Assembly: GCF_001547895.1 (NCBI RefSeq)
Contig: NZ_AP014627.1
Location: 127,501 to 191,500 of the forward strand
Origin: Pseudomonas sp. Os17
GTDB taxonomy: Bacteria; Pseudomonadota; Gammaproteobacteria; Pseudomonadales; Pseudomonadaceae
DNA length: 64,000 bases
Direction of reading: 5' to 3'
Made by a program: the position numbers and the translations under genes. The notes beneath the pieces are model-generated. The model was not told the DNA's origin. It saw only the letters and a list, made by a program, of their open reading frames with translations, and made no database searches. Positions 1-8,888 of this stretch are shown here, piece after piece (within the stretch, counting starts at the first letter, position 1; every line of letters starts with the position of its first letter).

Positions 1-1829
<1,829 letters not shown>

Positions 1830-1967
1830 ATAACACCCAAGCAATTTGCTTAAGAAGCGAGTTGCGGTGTGTGAAGACGAAATGAACCGAAAGTTTGCAA
1901 ACACACAAACCTATTACATACCCATTCGCTGGCACGTTGCACAAGCAACGGACTGGCTACCGAATTT

Positions 1968-2083
1968 CTTGACGACCATAGAGCGTTGGAACCACCTGAT
2001 CCCATCCCGAACTCAGAAGTGAAACGATGCATCGCCGATGGTAGTGTGGGGTTTCCCCATGTGAGAGTAGGTCATCGTCAAGA
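1968..2083 (+). rRNA. rrf: 5S ribosomal RNA, first copy
   Basis: A 116-nt 5S gene lies 138 nt after the 23S end, the usual place in a Pseudomonas rrn operon. The terminal helix pairs CTTGACGA at the start with TCGTCAAG at the end. The conserved internal block CCATCCCGAACTCAGAAG is present. The mature region is identical to the second copy at 2196. Ends are inferred from helix I pairing and may differ by a few bases. Confidence 0.96.
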
Positions 2084-2093
2084 TTAAATTCCG

Positions 2094-2126
2094 AAACCCC
2101 AATTGCGAAAGCAGTTGGGGTTTTGT
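2094..2126 (+). terminator. Terminator after first 5S gene
   Basis: A GC-rich stem (AAACCCCAATTGC paired with GCAGTTGGGGTTT, GAAA tetraloop) runs into a short T tract. This is a classic rho-independent terminator. It lies upstream of the second 5S copy, so that copy needs read-through, rRNA antitermination or its own promoter. Confidence 0.85.
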
Positions 2127-2195
2127 CTATTTGTAGAAACGACTGATTTTGCTGACACGTTCGACGTTGAGTCCAACGGATCGGCCACAGAATTT

Positions 2196-2311
2196 CTTGA
2201 CGACCATAGAGCGTTGGAACCACCTGATCCCATCCCGAACTCAGAAGTGAAACGATGCATCGCCGATGGTAGTGTGGGGTTTCCCCATGTGAGAGTAGGT
2301 CATCGTCAAGA
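2196..2311 (+). rRNA. rrf: 5S ribosomal RNA, second tandem copy
   Basis: A second 5S gene starts 112 nt after the first ends. Its mature region is base-for-base identical to the first copy. The flanks are also duplicated: AATTTCTTGACG at the 5' side and an almost identical terminator at the 3' side. This indicates tandem duplication of a 5S-plus-terminator unit. Operons with two 5S genes are known in Pseudomonas. Confidence 0.96.
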
Positions 2312-2321
2312 TCAAATTCCG

Positions 2322-2357
2322 AAACCCCAATTGCGCAAGCAATTGGGGTTTTGTTTT
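2322..2357 (+). terminator. Terminator of the rrn operon
   Basis: The stem AAACCCCAATTGC / GCAATTGGGGTTT has a GCAA tetraloop and is followed by a GTTTTTGT tract. It is stronger than the upstream copy because all stem positions pair. Confidence 0.9.
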
Positions 2358-2662
2358 TGTGCTCGATAAAGTGCTGAGCAACGATCCGCCATGCTTGAGC
2401 ACCGTCGCTGCCCTATCCATGGCCCAAGGTCCCCATCGTTTTGCTTGCTGAAAAGGCTTGGCTAAGGCTCTGGAACACCGTTCGGCGGGATTCGGCAAAT
2501 TTAGGCGAGTAATTCGGATAAATCTCTAAGGGTTCGGGTGTTCTTGCCGAAAGACTGATAAGACATGCGTGCACCAAAGTAGAGCGGCTCGTCGCCTGCA
2601 CTGTTACATGGAATGTTGCTATACGGACGCATCCCCATTTTCGGCATAAGAAGTCCCATGAA
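2358..2662. other. Intergenic region between rrn operon and chemoreceptor gene
   Basis: About 305 nt lack a convincing gene. The stretch presumably carries the promoter of the chemoreceptor gene at 2663. I looked for a flagellar sigma (FliA)-type promoter and saw no convincing match, and there is only a weak ribosome binding site before 2663. Confidence 0.6.
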
Positions 2663-4543
2663 ATGAATCTCAAGTTCAGCCATAAAATCCTTTTGGCCGC
2701 CTCCGGCGTAGTGGTTCTGGCTTTTGCGTTGTTCACTTTGTACAACGACTACCTGCAACGAAACACTATCCGACAGAATCTCGAATCATCCATTCAGCAG
2801 GCCGGTGAACTCACCTCCAGCAGCGTGCAGAACTGGATGAGCGGGCGCATCCTGGTGCTCGAGAACCTGGCGCAGAACGTTGCTCACCAAGGCCATAACG
2901 CTGACTTCCCGGGCCTGGTGGACCAGCCGGCCTTTACCTCGAACTTCCAGTTCACCTACGTTGGCCAGGCCAACGGCACCTTCACCCAGCGTCCCGACGC
3001 GAAAATGCCCGATGGCTACGATCCGCGCCAACGGCCCTGGTACAAACAGGCCGTAACCGCCGACAAGACCATGCTGACTCCGCCCTACATGGCGGCGGTC
3101 GGTGGCCTGGTGGTGACCATCGCCATGCCGGTGAAAAAGCAAGGCGAACTGCTGGGCGTGGTCGGTGGCGACCTGAGCCTGGAAACCCTGGTGAAGATCA
3201 TCAACTCCGTGGACTTCGGTGGCCTGGGCCATGCCTTTCTGGTCAGCGCTGATGGTCAGGTGATCGTCAGCCCGGACAAGGACCAGGTGATGAAGAACCT
3301 CAAGGACATCTACCCCGGTGCCAACGTGCGTATTGCCAGTGGCAACCAGGAAGTGGTCCTGAACAAACAGGAGCGCATTCTGTCCTTCACCCCGGTGACC
3401 GGCCTGCCGAATGCCGAATGGTACATCGGTCTGTCCATCGACAAGGCCAAGGCCTACGCGCCGCTGAGCCAGTTCCGCACATCTGCCTTGATCGCCATGT
3501 TTATCGCCGTGGCGGTGATTGCGGTACTGCTGACCCTGCTGATCCAGGTCCTGATGCGTCCACTGATCACCATGGGCCGTGCGATGCAGGACATTGCCCA
3601 GGGCGAGGGTGACCTGACCCGCCGCCTGGTGGTGGAAAGCAAGGACGAATTTGGTGAGCTAGGCAGCTCCTTCAACCAGTTCGTGGAACGGATTCACGCC
3701 TCGATTTCCGAAGTGTACTCCGCCACCCGCCAGGTACATGACCTGTCGCAACGGGTGATGGCCTCGTCCAACGCGTCGATCATCGGTTCCGACGAGCAGA
3801 GCGCCCGCACCAACAGCGTGGCAGCGGCGATCAACGAACTGGGGGCCGCCACTCAGGAAATCGCCCGCAACGCCGCTGATGCCTCGCAACACGCCAGCGG
3901 CGCCAGCGAGCAGGCCGATGACGGTCGCCAAGTCGTGGAGCAGACCATCCAGGCCATGACCGAGCTGTCGCAGAAGATCAGCCTGTCCTGCACCCAGATC
4001 GAAACCCTGAACGCCAGCACCGACAACATCGGGCACATTCTCGACGTGATCAAGGGCATCTCCCAGCAGACCAACCTGCTGGCCCTCAACGCTGCCATTG
4101 AAGCGGCCCGTGCCGGTGAAGCCGGTCGCGGCTTCGCCGTGGTCGCCGATGAGGTGCGCAACCTGGCCCACAGAACCCAGGAATCGGCGGAAGAGATCCA
4201 CAAGATGATCACTTCCCTGCAGATTGGTTCGCGCGAAGCAGTATCGACCATGAACGCCAGCCAGCTTTCCAGTGAAGAGAGCGTCGAGGTGGCCAACCAG
4301 GCCGGTGCCCGGCTGATCAGCGTGACCCAGCGGATCGGCGAGATCGACGGCATGAACCAGTCGGTGGCAGCGGCAACCGAGGAGCAGACGGCAGTGGTGG
4401 AGACCCTCAACGTCGACATCAACCAGATCAACCTGCTCAACCAGCAGGGCGTCGCCAACCTCAATGAAACCCTGAAGGACTGCGATGCGCTGTCGCAGCA
4501 GGCCAGCCGCCTGAAGCAACTGGTGGACAGCTTCAAGATCTGA
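2663..4543 (+). CDS. Methyl-accepting chemotaxis protein, dCache amino-acid-type (PctA-like)
   Basis: This is a 626-aa transmembrane chemoreceptor that signals to CheW/CheA. It has TM1 at about residues 8-28, a periplasmic dCache sensor at about 35-270, TM2 at about 273-297, HAMP at about 298-350, and a cytoplasmic signalling domain whose hairpin tip contains [18 protein letters not shown] near residue 485. The sensor carries Y119, R124, W126, Y127 and D170, in the spacing (Y-x4-R-x-W-Y ... D) of the amino-acid-binding motif known from PctA-type receptors, so an amino acid ligand is inferred. The membrane-proximal segment [20 protein letters not shown] also resembles PctA. A rho-independent terminator follows, so the gene is probably monocistronic. 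The start at 2663 lacks a strong ribosome binding site, but the TM1 reading supports it. Confidence 0.93.
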   Translation: MNLKFSHKILLAASGVVVLAFALFTLYNDYLQRNTIRQNLESSIQQAGELTSSSVQNWMSGRILVLENLAQNVAHQGHNADFPGLVDQPAFTSNFQFTYVGQANGTFTQRPDAKMPDGYDPRQRPWYKQAVTADKTMLTPPYMAAVGGLVVTIAMPVKKQGELLGVVGGDLSLETLVKIINSVDFGGLGHAFLVSADGQVIVSPDKDQVMKNLKDIYPGANVRIASGNQEVVLNKQERILSFTPVTGLPNAEWYIGLSIDKAKAYAPLSQFRTSALIAMFIAVAVIAVLLTLLIQVLMRPLITMGRAMQDIAQGEGDLTRRLVVESKDEFGELGSSFNQFVERIHASISEVYSATRQVHDLSQRVMASSNASIIGSDEQSARTNSVAAAINELGAATQEIARNAADASQHASGASEQADDGRQVVEQTIQAMTELSQKISLSCTQIETLNASTDNIGHILDVIKGISQQTNLLALNAAIEAARAGEAGRGFAVVADEVRNLAHRTQESAEEIHKMITSLQIGSREAVSTMNASQLSSEESVEVANQAGARLISVTQRIGEIDGMNQSVAAATEEQTAVVETLNVDINQINLLNQQGVANLNETLKDCDALSQQASRLKQLVDSFKI

Positions 4544-4564
4544 GCCCTCTCCGGTCCTTTCCTC

Positions 4565-4600
4565 AAGCCCGCTTCTGCATCACTGCAGGGCGGGCTTTTT
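4565..4600 (+). terminator. Rho-independent terminator of the chemoreceptor gene
   Basis: The stem AAGCCCGC / GCGGGCTT encloses a loop containing CTGCATCACTGCAG and is followed by five T. The opposite strand lacks a comparable T run, so it mainly serves the plus-strand gene that converges with the thioesterase gene. Confidence 0.85.
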
Positions 4601-4612
4601 CATGGGCGCGGT

Positions 4613-5377
4613 TCAGATCCGGTGTTCACCCAGCAGGCCCAGGTGAGTATTGATCACCTGCAGCAGGCGCTGGCGTTGGGACTTGATGAAGAAGTGGTTG
4701 CCGACCACTTCGATCAGTTCGAATTCACGCTCGGTGAATTCGCGCCAGTTGAGCATATGGTTGGCCGTCGCCAGAGGGTCCTCGCTGCCGTAGAAGGCTG
4801 TCAGCGGGATATCGAGGCAGCCGCTCGAGGTGTCGTACCAGGTTTCGAAGAGCTTCAGGTCATTGCGCAGCAAGCGTTCGTAGGATTGCAGGTCGCTCTG
4901 CCCCCGCGGCATCTCCAGCGGGCTGGCTCCCAGGGTCAGGATGGCCTCGCGAAACGCCTCGATGGGCAGTGAGTGCAGCAAGGGGCGGCGAGGCGGACTG
5001 TCAGGGCTGCGGCAGCCGGAAACGAACAGGTGGCGCGTCTGCTGGGGGAAGCGCTCTTGCGCGTACTTGCAGGTCTCGTATGCCAGCAATGCGCCCAGAC
5101 CGTGGCCGAACAGCGCGTGGGGTTCGCCGAGCCAGGGATCGAGGGCTGTGAACATGTCTTTCAGCAGGCTCGGCCAGTTGTCGCAGGGCGCCTCGTCACG
5201 ACGCGGCCCGTGCCCGGGCAGGTTGATCAGCACCAGCTCGATATGATCGGCCAGGCTGTTGGACCATACCCGCAACTGCTCCGCAGCCGCCCCGGCCTGT
5301 GGAAAGCAGATCAGGCGAATTCGGGTGGCCTGCCCTGAATTGATCACCAGCGTCCATTGTCGGGTGTCGGTGTACAC
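4613..5377 (-). CDS. Type II thioesterase-like alpha/beta hydrolase lacking the nucleophile serine
   Basis: This 254-aa protein matches the stand-alone thioesterases that release acyl chains from NRPS/PKS carrier proteins (GrsT type). The opening strand with CFPQAGA, the turn LPGHG, and the late acid and histidine positions D200 (GSEDPL) and H228 (GNHFF) are all present. The nucleophile elbow, normally GHSMG, reads GHGLG, so residue 93 is glycine (codon GGT) where serine is expected. One base change from AGT would explain it. The protein is therefore probably catalytically dead, or the base is an error. No NRPS/PKS gene is nearby. It converges with the chemoreceptor gene and diverges from lapG. 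Confidence 0.85.
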   Translation of the reverse strand: MYTDTRQWTLVINSGQATRIRLICFPQAGAAAEQLRVWSNSLADHIELVLINLPGHGPRRDEAPCDNWPSLLKDMFTALDPWLGEPHALFGHGLGALLAYETCKYAQERFPQQTRHLFVSGCRSPDSPPRRPLLHSLPIEAFREAILTLGASPLEMPRGQSDLQSYERLLRNDLKLFETWYDTSSGCLDIPLTAFYGSEDPLATANHMLNWREFTEREFELIEVVGNHFFIKSQRQRLLQVINTHLGLLGEHRI

Positions 5378-5676
5378 AGCTTTTCCTTAAGCGAGGTGGC
5401 CCGTGGGTCGCTTCCTGGTGCAGACAAGAGGCTGTTCGACGGGGGACGTCCTGTCCGAATGGTTTCTAACATAGTGGCTGGCGCGGCTGAATGCACGTAG
5501 TGACAGGGGGAAATTCGTCGGCTGTCGCACAGGGTGCAAACATGGCTTGAGGCTATTCTGTGAATGAACCGTGCAGGCCCTTCCCCGGCGGCCAGTGATT
5601 GTAAGGTGCCATTGTCTTTTGCCGGGCCAGCCTTCACCATCAGCCGATTTACGACAGCTCCCATGGACTCATCGCA
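5378..5676. other. Divergent intergenic region, thioesterase / lapG
   Basis: About 299 nt separate two divergent genes and should hold both promoters. A 106-codon minus-strand frame crosses it, but it overlaps the thioesterase start and has no family character. No operator or structured RNA could be recognised. Confidence 0.5.
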
Positions 5677-6369
5677 TTGGCGGCACGTTTAGCTCTTTCT
5701 CGGACCCTGCGCTGGTTCTGCTCGGCATTGCTGCTGGCCGGCGCGCTGCTGGGCAGCCTGCACGCCGACTGGGATTTTTCCCTGATCAGTCGCCGTGCCA
5801 CGGCGCTCTACGGTCCCCTGGGCGAAGGCCAGCAACGTATCGATGCCTGGCAGCACCTGCTGGCGACGCAAAAGCAGGTCCCCGAGCGCGAGCAGTTGAA
5901 AGTGGTCAACCTGTTCTTCAACAAGAACATGCGCTACGTGGAAGACATCGATCTGTGGGGCCAGGTGGACTACTGGGAAACCCCGATCCAGGGCCTGTGG
6001 AAGGGCGCCGGCGATTGTGAGGACTACGCGATCGCCAAATACTTCAGCCTCCGCCACCTCGGGGTGTCCAGTGACAAACTGCGCATCACCTACGTCAAGG
6101 CATTGCGCCAGAATCGCGCGCACATGGTCCTGACCTACTATTCCACTGCGGACGCCATGCCGCTGGTGCTCGACAGCCTGGAGGACACGATCCGCCCGGC
6201 CAGCGAGCGGACCGACCTGTTGCCGGTGTATTCCTTCAATGCCGAAGGCTTGTGGCTGCCGGGCGCCAAGGGCAACAAGCGGGTCGGGGACACCAAGCGC
6301 CTGTCCCGTTGGCAGGATGTGTTGAAAAAAATGCAGGCCGAAGGTTTTCCGGTCGAGACGACTAACTAG
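5677..6369 (+). CDS. lapG: LapG, periplasmic calcium-dependent cysteine protease
   Basis: LapG is a transglutaminase-like (BTLCP, DUF920) protease that clips the N-terminus of LapA and releases the adhesin when c-di-GMP falls. The 230-aa product has a signal peptide ending near LHA30. The catalytic triad is visible as C114 (GDCEDY), H149 (NRAHMV) and D166 (VLDSL). D113 and E115 flank the cysteine where the P. fluorescens enzyme binds calcium. The only plausible start is TTG at 5677: an in-frame stop lies at 5602 and no ATG or GTG occurs in between, while a nearby ATG at 5663 is out of frame. lapD follows after 14 nt, so the two form an operon. Confidence 0.96.
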   Translation: MAARLALSRTLRWFCSALLLAGALLGSLHADWDFSLISRRATALYGPLGEGQQRIDAWQHLLATQKQVPEREQLKVVNLFFNKNMRYVEDIDLWGQVDYWETPIQGLWKGAGDCEDYAIAKYFSLRHLGVSSDKLRITYVKALRQNRAHMVLTYYSTADAMPLVLDSLEDTIRPASERTDLLPVYSFNAEGLWLPGAKGNKRVGDTKRLSRWQDVLKKMQAEGFPVETTN

Positions 6370-6383
6370 GAGCACGAGCTCAG

Positions 6384-8330
6384 ATGTCTTTGTTCAAACA
6401 GCTGTTGATCGCAATCTGTGTGTTCCTGGTGGTCGCCTTCAGCGGCAGCTTCATGGTCAGCCTGGAAAGCTCGCGTACCCAGTATGTCAATCAACTGCGC
6501 TCCCATGCCCAGGATGCGGCCACGGCCCTGGCCTTGTCGTTGACACCGAACATCGATGACCCGGCGATGGTCGAGCTGATGGTCAGCTCGATCTTCGACA
6601 GCGGCTACTACGCCAGCATCCGGGTAGTGGACCTGGCCACCGACAAGACCATCGTCGAGCGCAGCGGCATTCCCGAGGTCGGCAATGTGCCCCAGTGGTT
6701 CGTCAAGCTCATCGGCCTGGAGCCGGCCGGCGGCGACGCCATCGTCAGCCGTGGCTGGGAGCAGGCGGCACGGGTCGAAGTGCTCAGCCACCCGATGTTC
6801 GCGGTGGCCAAGCTCTGGCAGAGCGCCCTGGGCAGCCTGGGCTGGCTGCTGATCTGCGGCGCGGTGAGCGCGGTGCTCGGTGCCCTGTTGCTGCGGCGCC
6901 AGCTCAAGCCACTGGACTACATGGTCCAGCAGTCCCATGCCATTGCCCGGCGCGAATTCCTCAGCCTGCCGCAATTGCCTCGCACCCCGGAACTGCGGCG
7001 GGTGGTGCAGGCCATGAACCAGATGGTGGAGAAGCTCAAGGCGCTGTTCCAGGAGCAGGCCGAACGCAGTGAAAAACTGCGCATCGAGTCGTATCAGGAC
7101 AGCCTGACCGGGTTGGCCAACCGACGTTATTTCGAAATGCAGCTGCATGCCCGCGTCAGCAACCCGGAGCAGGCGAGCTCCGGTTACCTGCTGCTGTTGC
7201 GGGTCAAGGATCTGGCCGGCCTGAATCAGCGCCTGGGGGGCCAGCGCACCGACCAGCTGCTGCAGGCGGTGGGTGAGCAACTGCTGCGCGAATGCAACAA
7301 GTACCCCGAGACCCACAACCTGGTGACCCGGGTCCGCGGTGGCGAGTTCGCCGTACTGGCGCCGGGGCTGGTGCGCAATGAAGCCATCCAACTGGCCCAG
7401 AGCCTGGAAAGCGCCCTGGGCAACCTGCATGCCACGGGCGCTACCGATGTTGCCGCGGTGGCTTCCATCGGCCTGGCCGCCTTCAACCACGGTGATTCGC
7501 CCCAAGCGGTGCTCAGCCTCGGCGATCAGGCCCTGGCCCAGGCCGAAGGCCAGGGCGACACCCACTGGGCCTGCCTGGACCAGGGCGCCGGTTCCCAGGT
7601 CGGGGACGATCACCATGCCTGGCATACCTGGTTGGACCGGGCGCTGTCGGAGCAACGCTTCCAGCTGTACTTCCAGCCGGTGGTGGCGGCCCAGGACACT
7701 GCGCGGGTACTGCATTACAAGGTGCTCTCGCGGCTGCTGGACGAGCAGGGCCAGACCATTCCCGCCGGCCGCTTCCTGCCGTGGTTGGAACGCTTTGGCT
7801 GGACCTCGCGCCTGGACGTGCTGATGCTCGAGCAGGTCCTCAAGCAGATGACCGGGCATGGCGACAGCCTGGCCCTGAACCTTTCGGCGGCCACCCTGGA
7901 AGATCCCCAGGCCTTGAACCGGGTCATGGATATCCTGCGCCAGTACTCCGACCTCGGGCCGCGCCTGACCCTGGAGATCGGCGAGGAACAGCTGCCCGAG
8001 CAGGTCCAGCTGGAACAGCTGACCCGGCGCCTGCGGGAGTTGGGGTTCTCCCTGAGCCTGCAGCGCTTTGGTGGCCGCTTCAGCATGATCGGCAACCTGG
8101 CCCGCCTGGGCCTGGCCTATCTGAAGATCGACGGCAGCTACATCCGCAACATCGACCAGGAAAGCGACAAGCGCCTGTTCATCGAAGCCATCCAGCGCGC
8201 AGCCCACAGCATCGACCTGCCGCTGATTGCCGAGCGGGTCGAAACGGAAGGCGAGCTGCGAGTGATTCGCGAGATGGGCTTGTACGGCGTGCAAGGGCAA
8301 CTGTTCGGCGAACCGGCGCCCTGGAGTTGA
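6384..8330 (+). CDS. lapD: LapD, inner-membrane c-di-GMP receptor controlling LapG
   Basis: LapD senses cytoplasmic c-di-GMP and, when bound, sequesters LapG in the periplasm so LapA stays on the surface. The 648-aa protein has TM1 at about 6-25, a LapD/MoxY-type periplasmic output domain at about 26-151, TM2 at about 152-172, HAMP at about 173-225, a GGDEF-like domain with degenerate RGGEF (319-322), and an EAL-like domain whose catalytic EAL is replaced by KVL (KVLSRLL). It is thus a receptor, not an enzyme. W125 in GWEQ matches the tryptophan that contacts LapG in P. fluorescens. An AGGAG ribosome binding site sits before the ATG. A strong hairpin separates it from the convergent downstream gene. 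Confidence 0.97.
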   Translation: MSLFKQLLIAICVFLVVAFSGSFMVSLESSRTQYVNQLRSHAQDAATALALSLTPNIDDPAMVELMVSSIFDSGYYASIRVVDLATDKTIVERSGIPEVGNVPQWFVKLIGLEPAGGDAIVSRGWEQAARVEVLSHPMFAVAKLWQSALGSLGWLLICGAVSAVLGALLLRRQLKPLDYMVQQSHAIARREFLSLPQLPRTPELRRVVQAMNQMVEKLKALFQEQAERSEKLRIESYQDSLTGLANRRYFEMQLHARVSNPEQASSGYLLLLRVKDLAGLNQRLGGQRTDQLLQAVGEQLLRECNKYPETHNLVTRVRGGEFAVLAPGLVRNEAIQLAQSLESALGNLHATGATDVAAVASIGLAAFNHGDSPQAVLSLGDQALAQAEGQGDTHWACLDQGAGSQVGDDHHAWHTWLDRALSEQRFQLYFQPVVAAQDTARVLHYKVLSRLLDEQGQTIPAGRFLPWLERFGWTSRLDVLMLEQVLKQMTGHGDSLALNLSAATLEDPQALNRVMDILRQYSDLGPRLTLEIGEEQLPEQVQLEQLTRRLRELGFSLSLQRFGGRFSMIGNLARLGLAYLKIDGSYIRNIDQESDKRLFIEAIQRAAHSIDLPLIAERVETEGELRVIREMGLYGVQGQLFGEPAPWS

Positions 8331-8338
8331 ACGCGCCT

Positions 8339-8381
8339 CGCCGGCCAGCCGGCTCCTGCAATAGGAGCCGGCTGGTCGGCG
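8339..8381. repeat. 19-bp-stem hairpin between convergent genes (REP-like, probable bidirectional terminator)
   Basis: The arms 8339-8357 and 8363-8381 pair over 19 bp with one G-T mismatch and a 5-nt loop. The core CCAGCCGGCTCCT resembles Pseudomonas REP sequences. No T tract follows on the plus strand, so intrinsic termination would be weak; mRNA 3'-end protection is an alternative role. Confidence 0.75.
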
Positions 8382-8388
8382 CAGCGTT

Positions 8389-8727
8389 TCAGATCAATCC
8401 GGTTTCATCATCGTTGATCAACCGGCTCAAGCCACCCAGCGCCACCCGCGCCTGGGTCCGATCCATCAGCTTGGCCTGGGCCGCCGCCGGCAGATCGGTG
8501 ACGCGAATCACGCCCTTGCTGGTCAGCACCTGAATCAGGTCGTCCAGCACCCGGATCATCTCCAGGTCGCTCTGCTTGAGCTGCTTGAGACTGACCTCAA
8601 CCGCTTCGTTGGCGAACCAGGTCTGGATCTCGAGGTGATCGGCAGGCAGCGTCTCGGTAGCCTCGGCGTAAGCGGCGGCTTCCACGCGAATCAGCTGACC
8701 TTGCGCATCGCGTTGCACGTAGAACAT
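8389..8727 (-). CDS. Small conserved protein of unknown function (misnamed tryptophan synthase beta-like)
   Basis: This is a 112-aa soluble protein without signal peptide or membrane segment. Pseudomonas genomes carry similar short proteins labelled tryptophan synthase subunit beta-like, but no PLP-enzyme motif is visible, so the name is not supported. The start at ATG 8727 (MFYVQRDAQGQ) is chosen because a GAGGG ribosome binding site precedes it; the open frame extends further upstream to 8889 without family-like sequence. It lies 161 bp downstream of lapA on the same strand and converges on lapD. A role in the Lap system is possible from position only. Confidence 0.8.
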   Translation of the reverse strand: MFYVQRDAQGQLIRVEAAAYAEATETLPADHLEIQTWFANEAVEVSLKQLKQSDLEMIRVLDDLIQVLTSKGVIRVTDLPAAAQAKLMDRTQARVALGGLSRLINDDETGLI

Positions 8728-8850
8728 GGCAAATCCCTCAGGCTTTTTATTCGGCGTCCGGCGCTCGGCGACATAGGCCAACGCCACATCCAGCGCGTGA
8801 GTATGCGGTGCGGCGCGACAATCGTCACGGCGCAGGTTGTCCGCCAACAG

Positions 8851-8882
8851 CCGGCAACCACCCGCAAGGGGTGGCTGCCGGG
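8851..8882 (-). terminator. Hairpin directly after lapA stop codon
   Basis: Read on the minus strand, CCGGCAGCCACCCC pairs with GGGTGGTTGCCGG around a TTGC loop, starting 6 nt after the lapA stop. There is no T run, so it may be an incomplete terminator that lets some transcription reach the small gene at 8727. Confidence 0.5.
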
Positions 8883-8888
8883 AGCCCA

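Noticed and set aside
2400..2662. Possible FliA-dependent promoter before the chemoreceptor.
   Set aside because: Only partial matches to the GCCGATAA element and none with a proper upstream half at the right distance.
5344..5664. 106-codon minus-strand frame between the thioesterase and lapG.
   Set aside because: It overlaps the thioesterase start, has no ribosome binding site and no recognisable protein character; the interval is better read as a promoter region.
7300..7800. LapD as an active diguanylate cyclase or phosphodiesterase.
   Set aside because: The GGDEF motif reads RGGEF and the EAL motif reads KVL, both degenerate in the way known for LapD receptors.
6366..8300. 644-codon frame antisense to lapD.
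   Set aside because: Exact shadow of lapD in GC-rich DNA; lapD has full domain support.
8389..8727. Annotation as tryptophan synthase beta subunit.
   Set aside because: The protein is 112 aa and lacks any PLP-lysine motif or similarity in size to TrpB.
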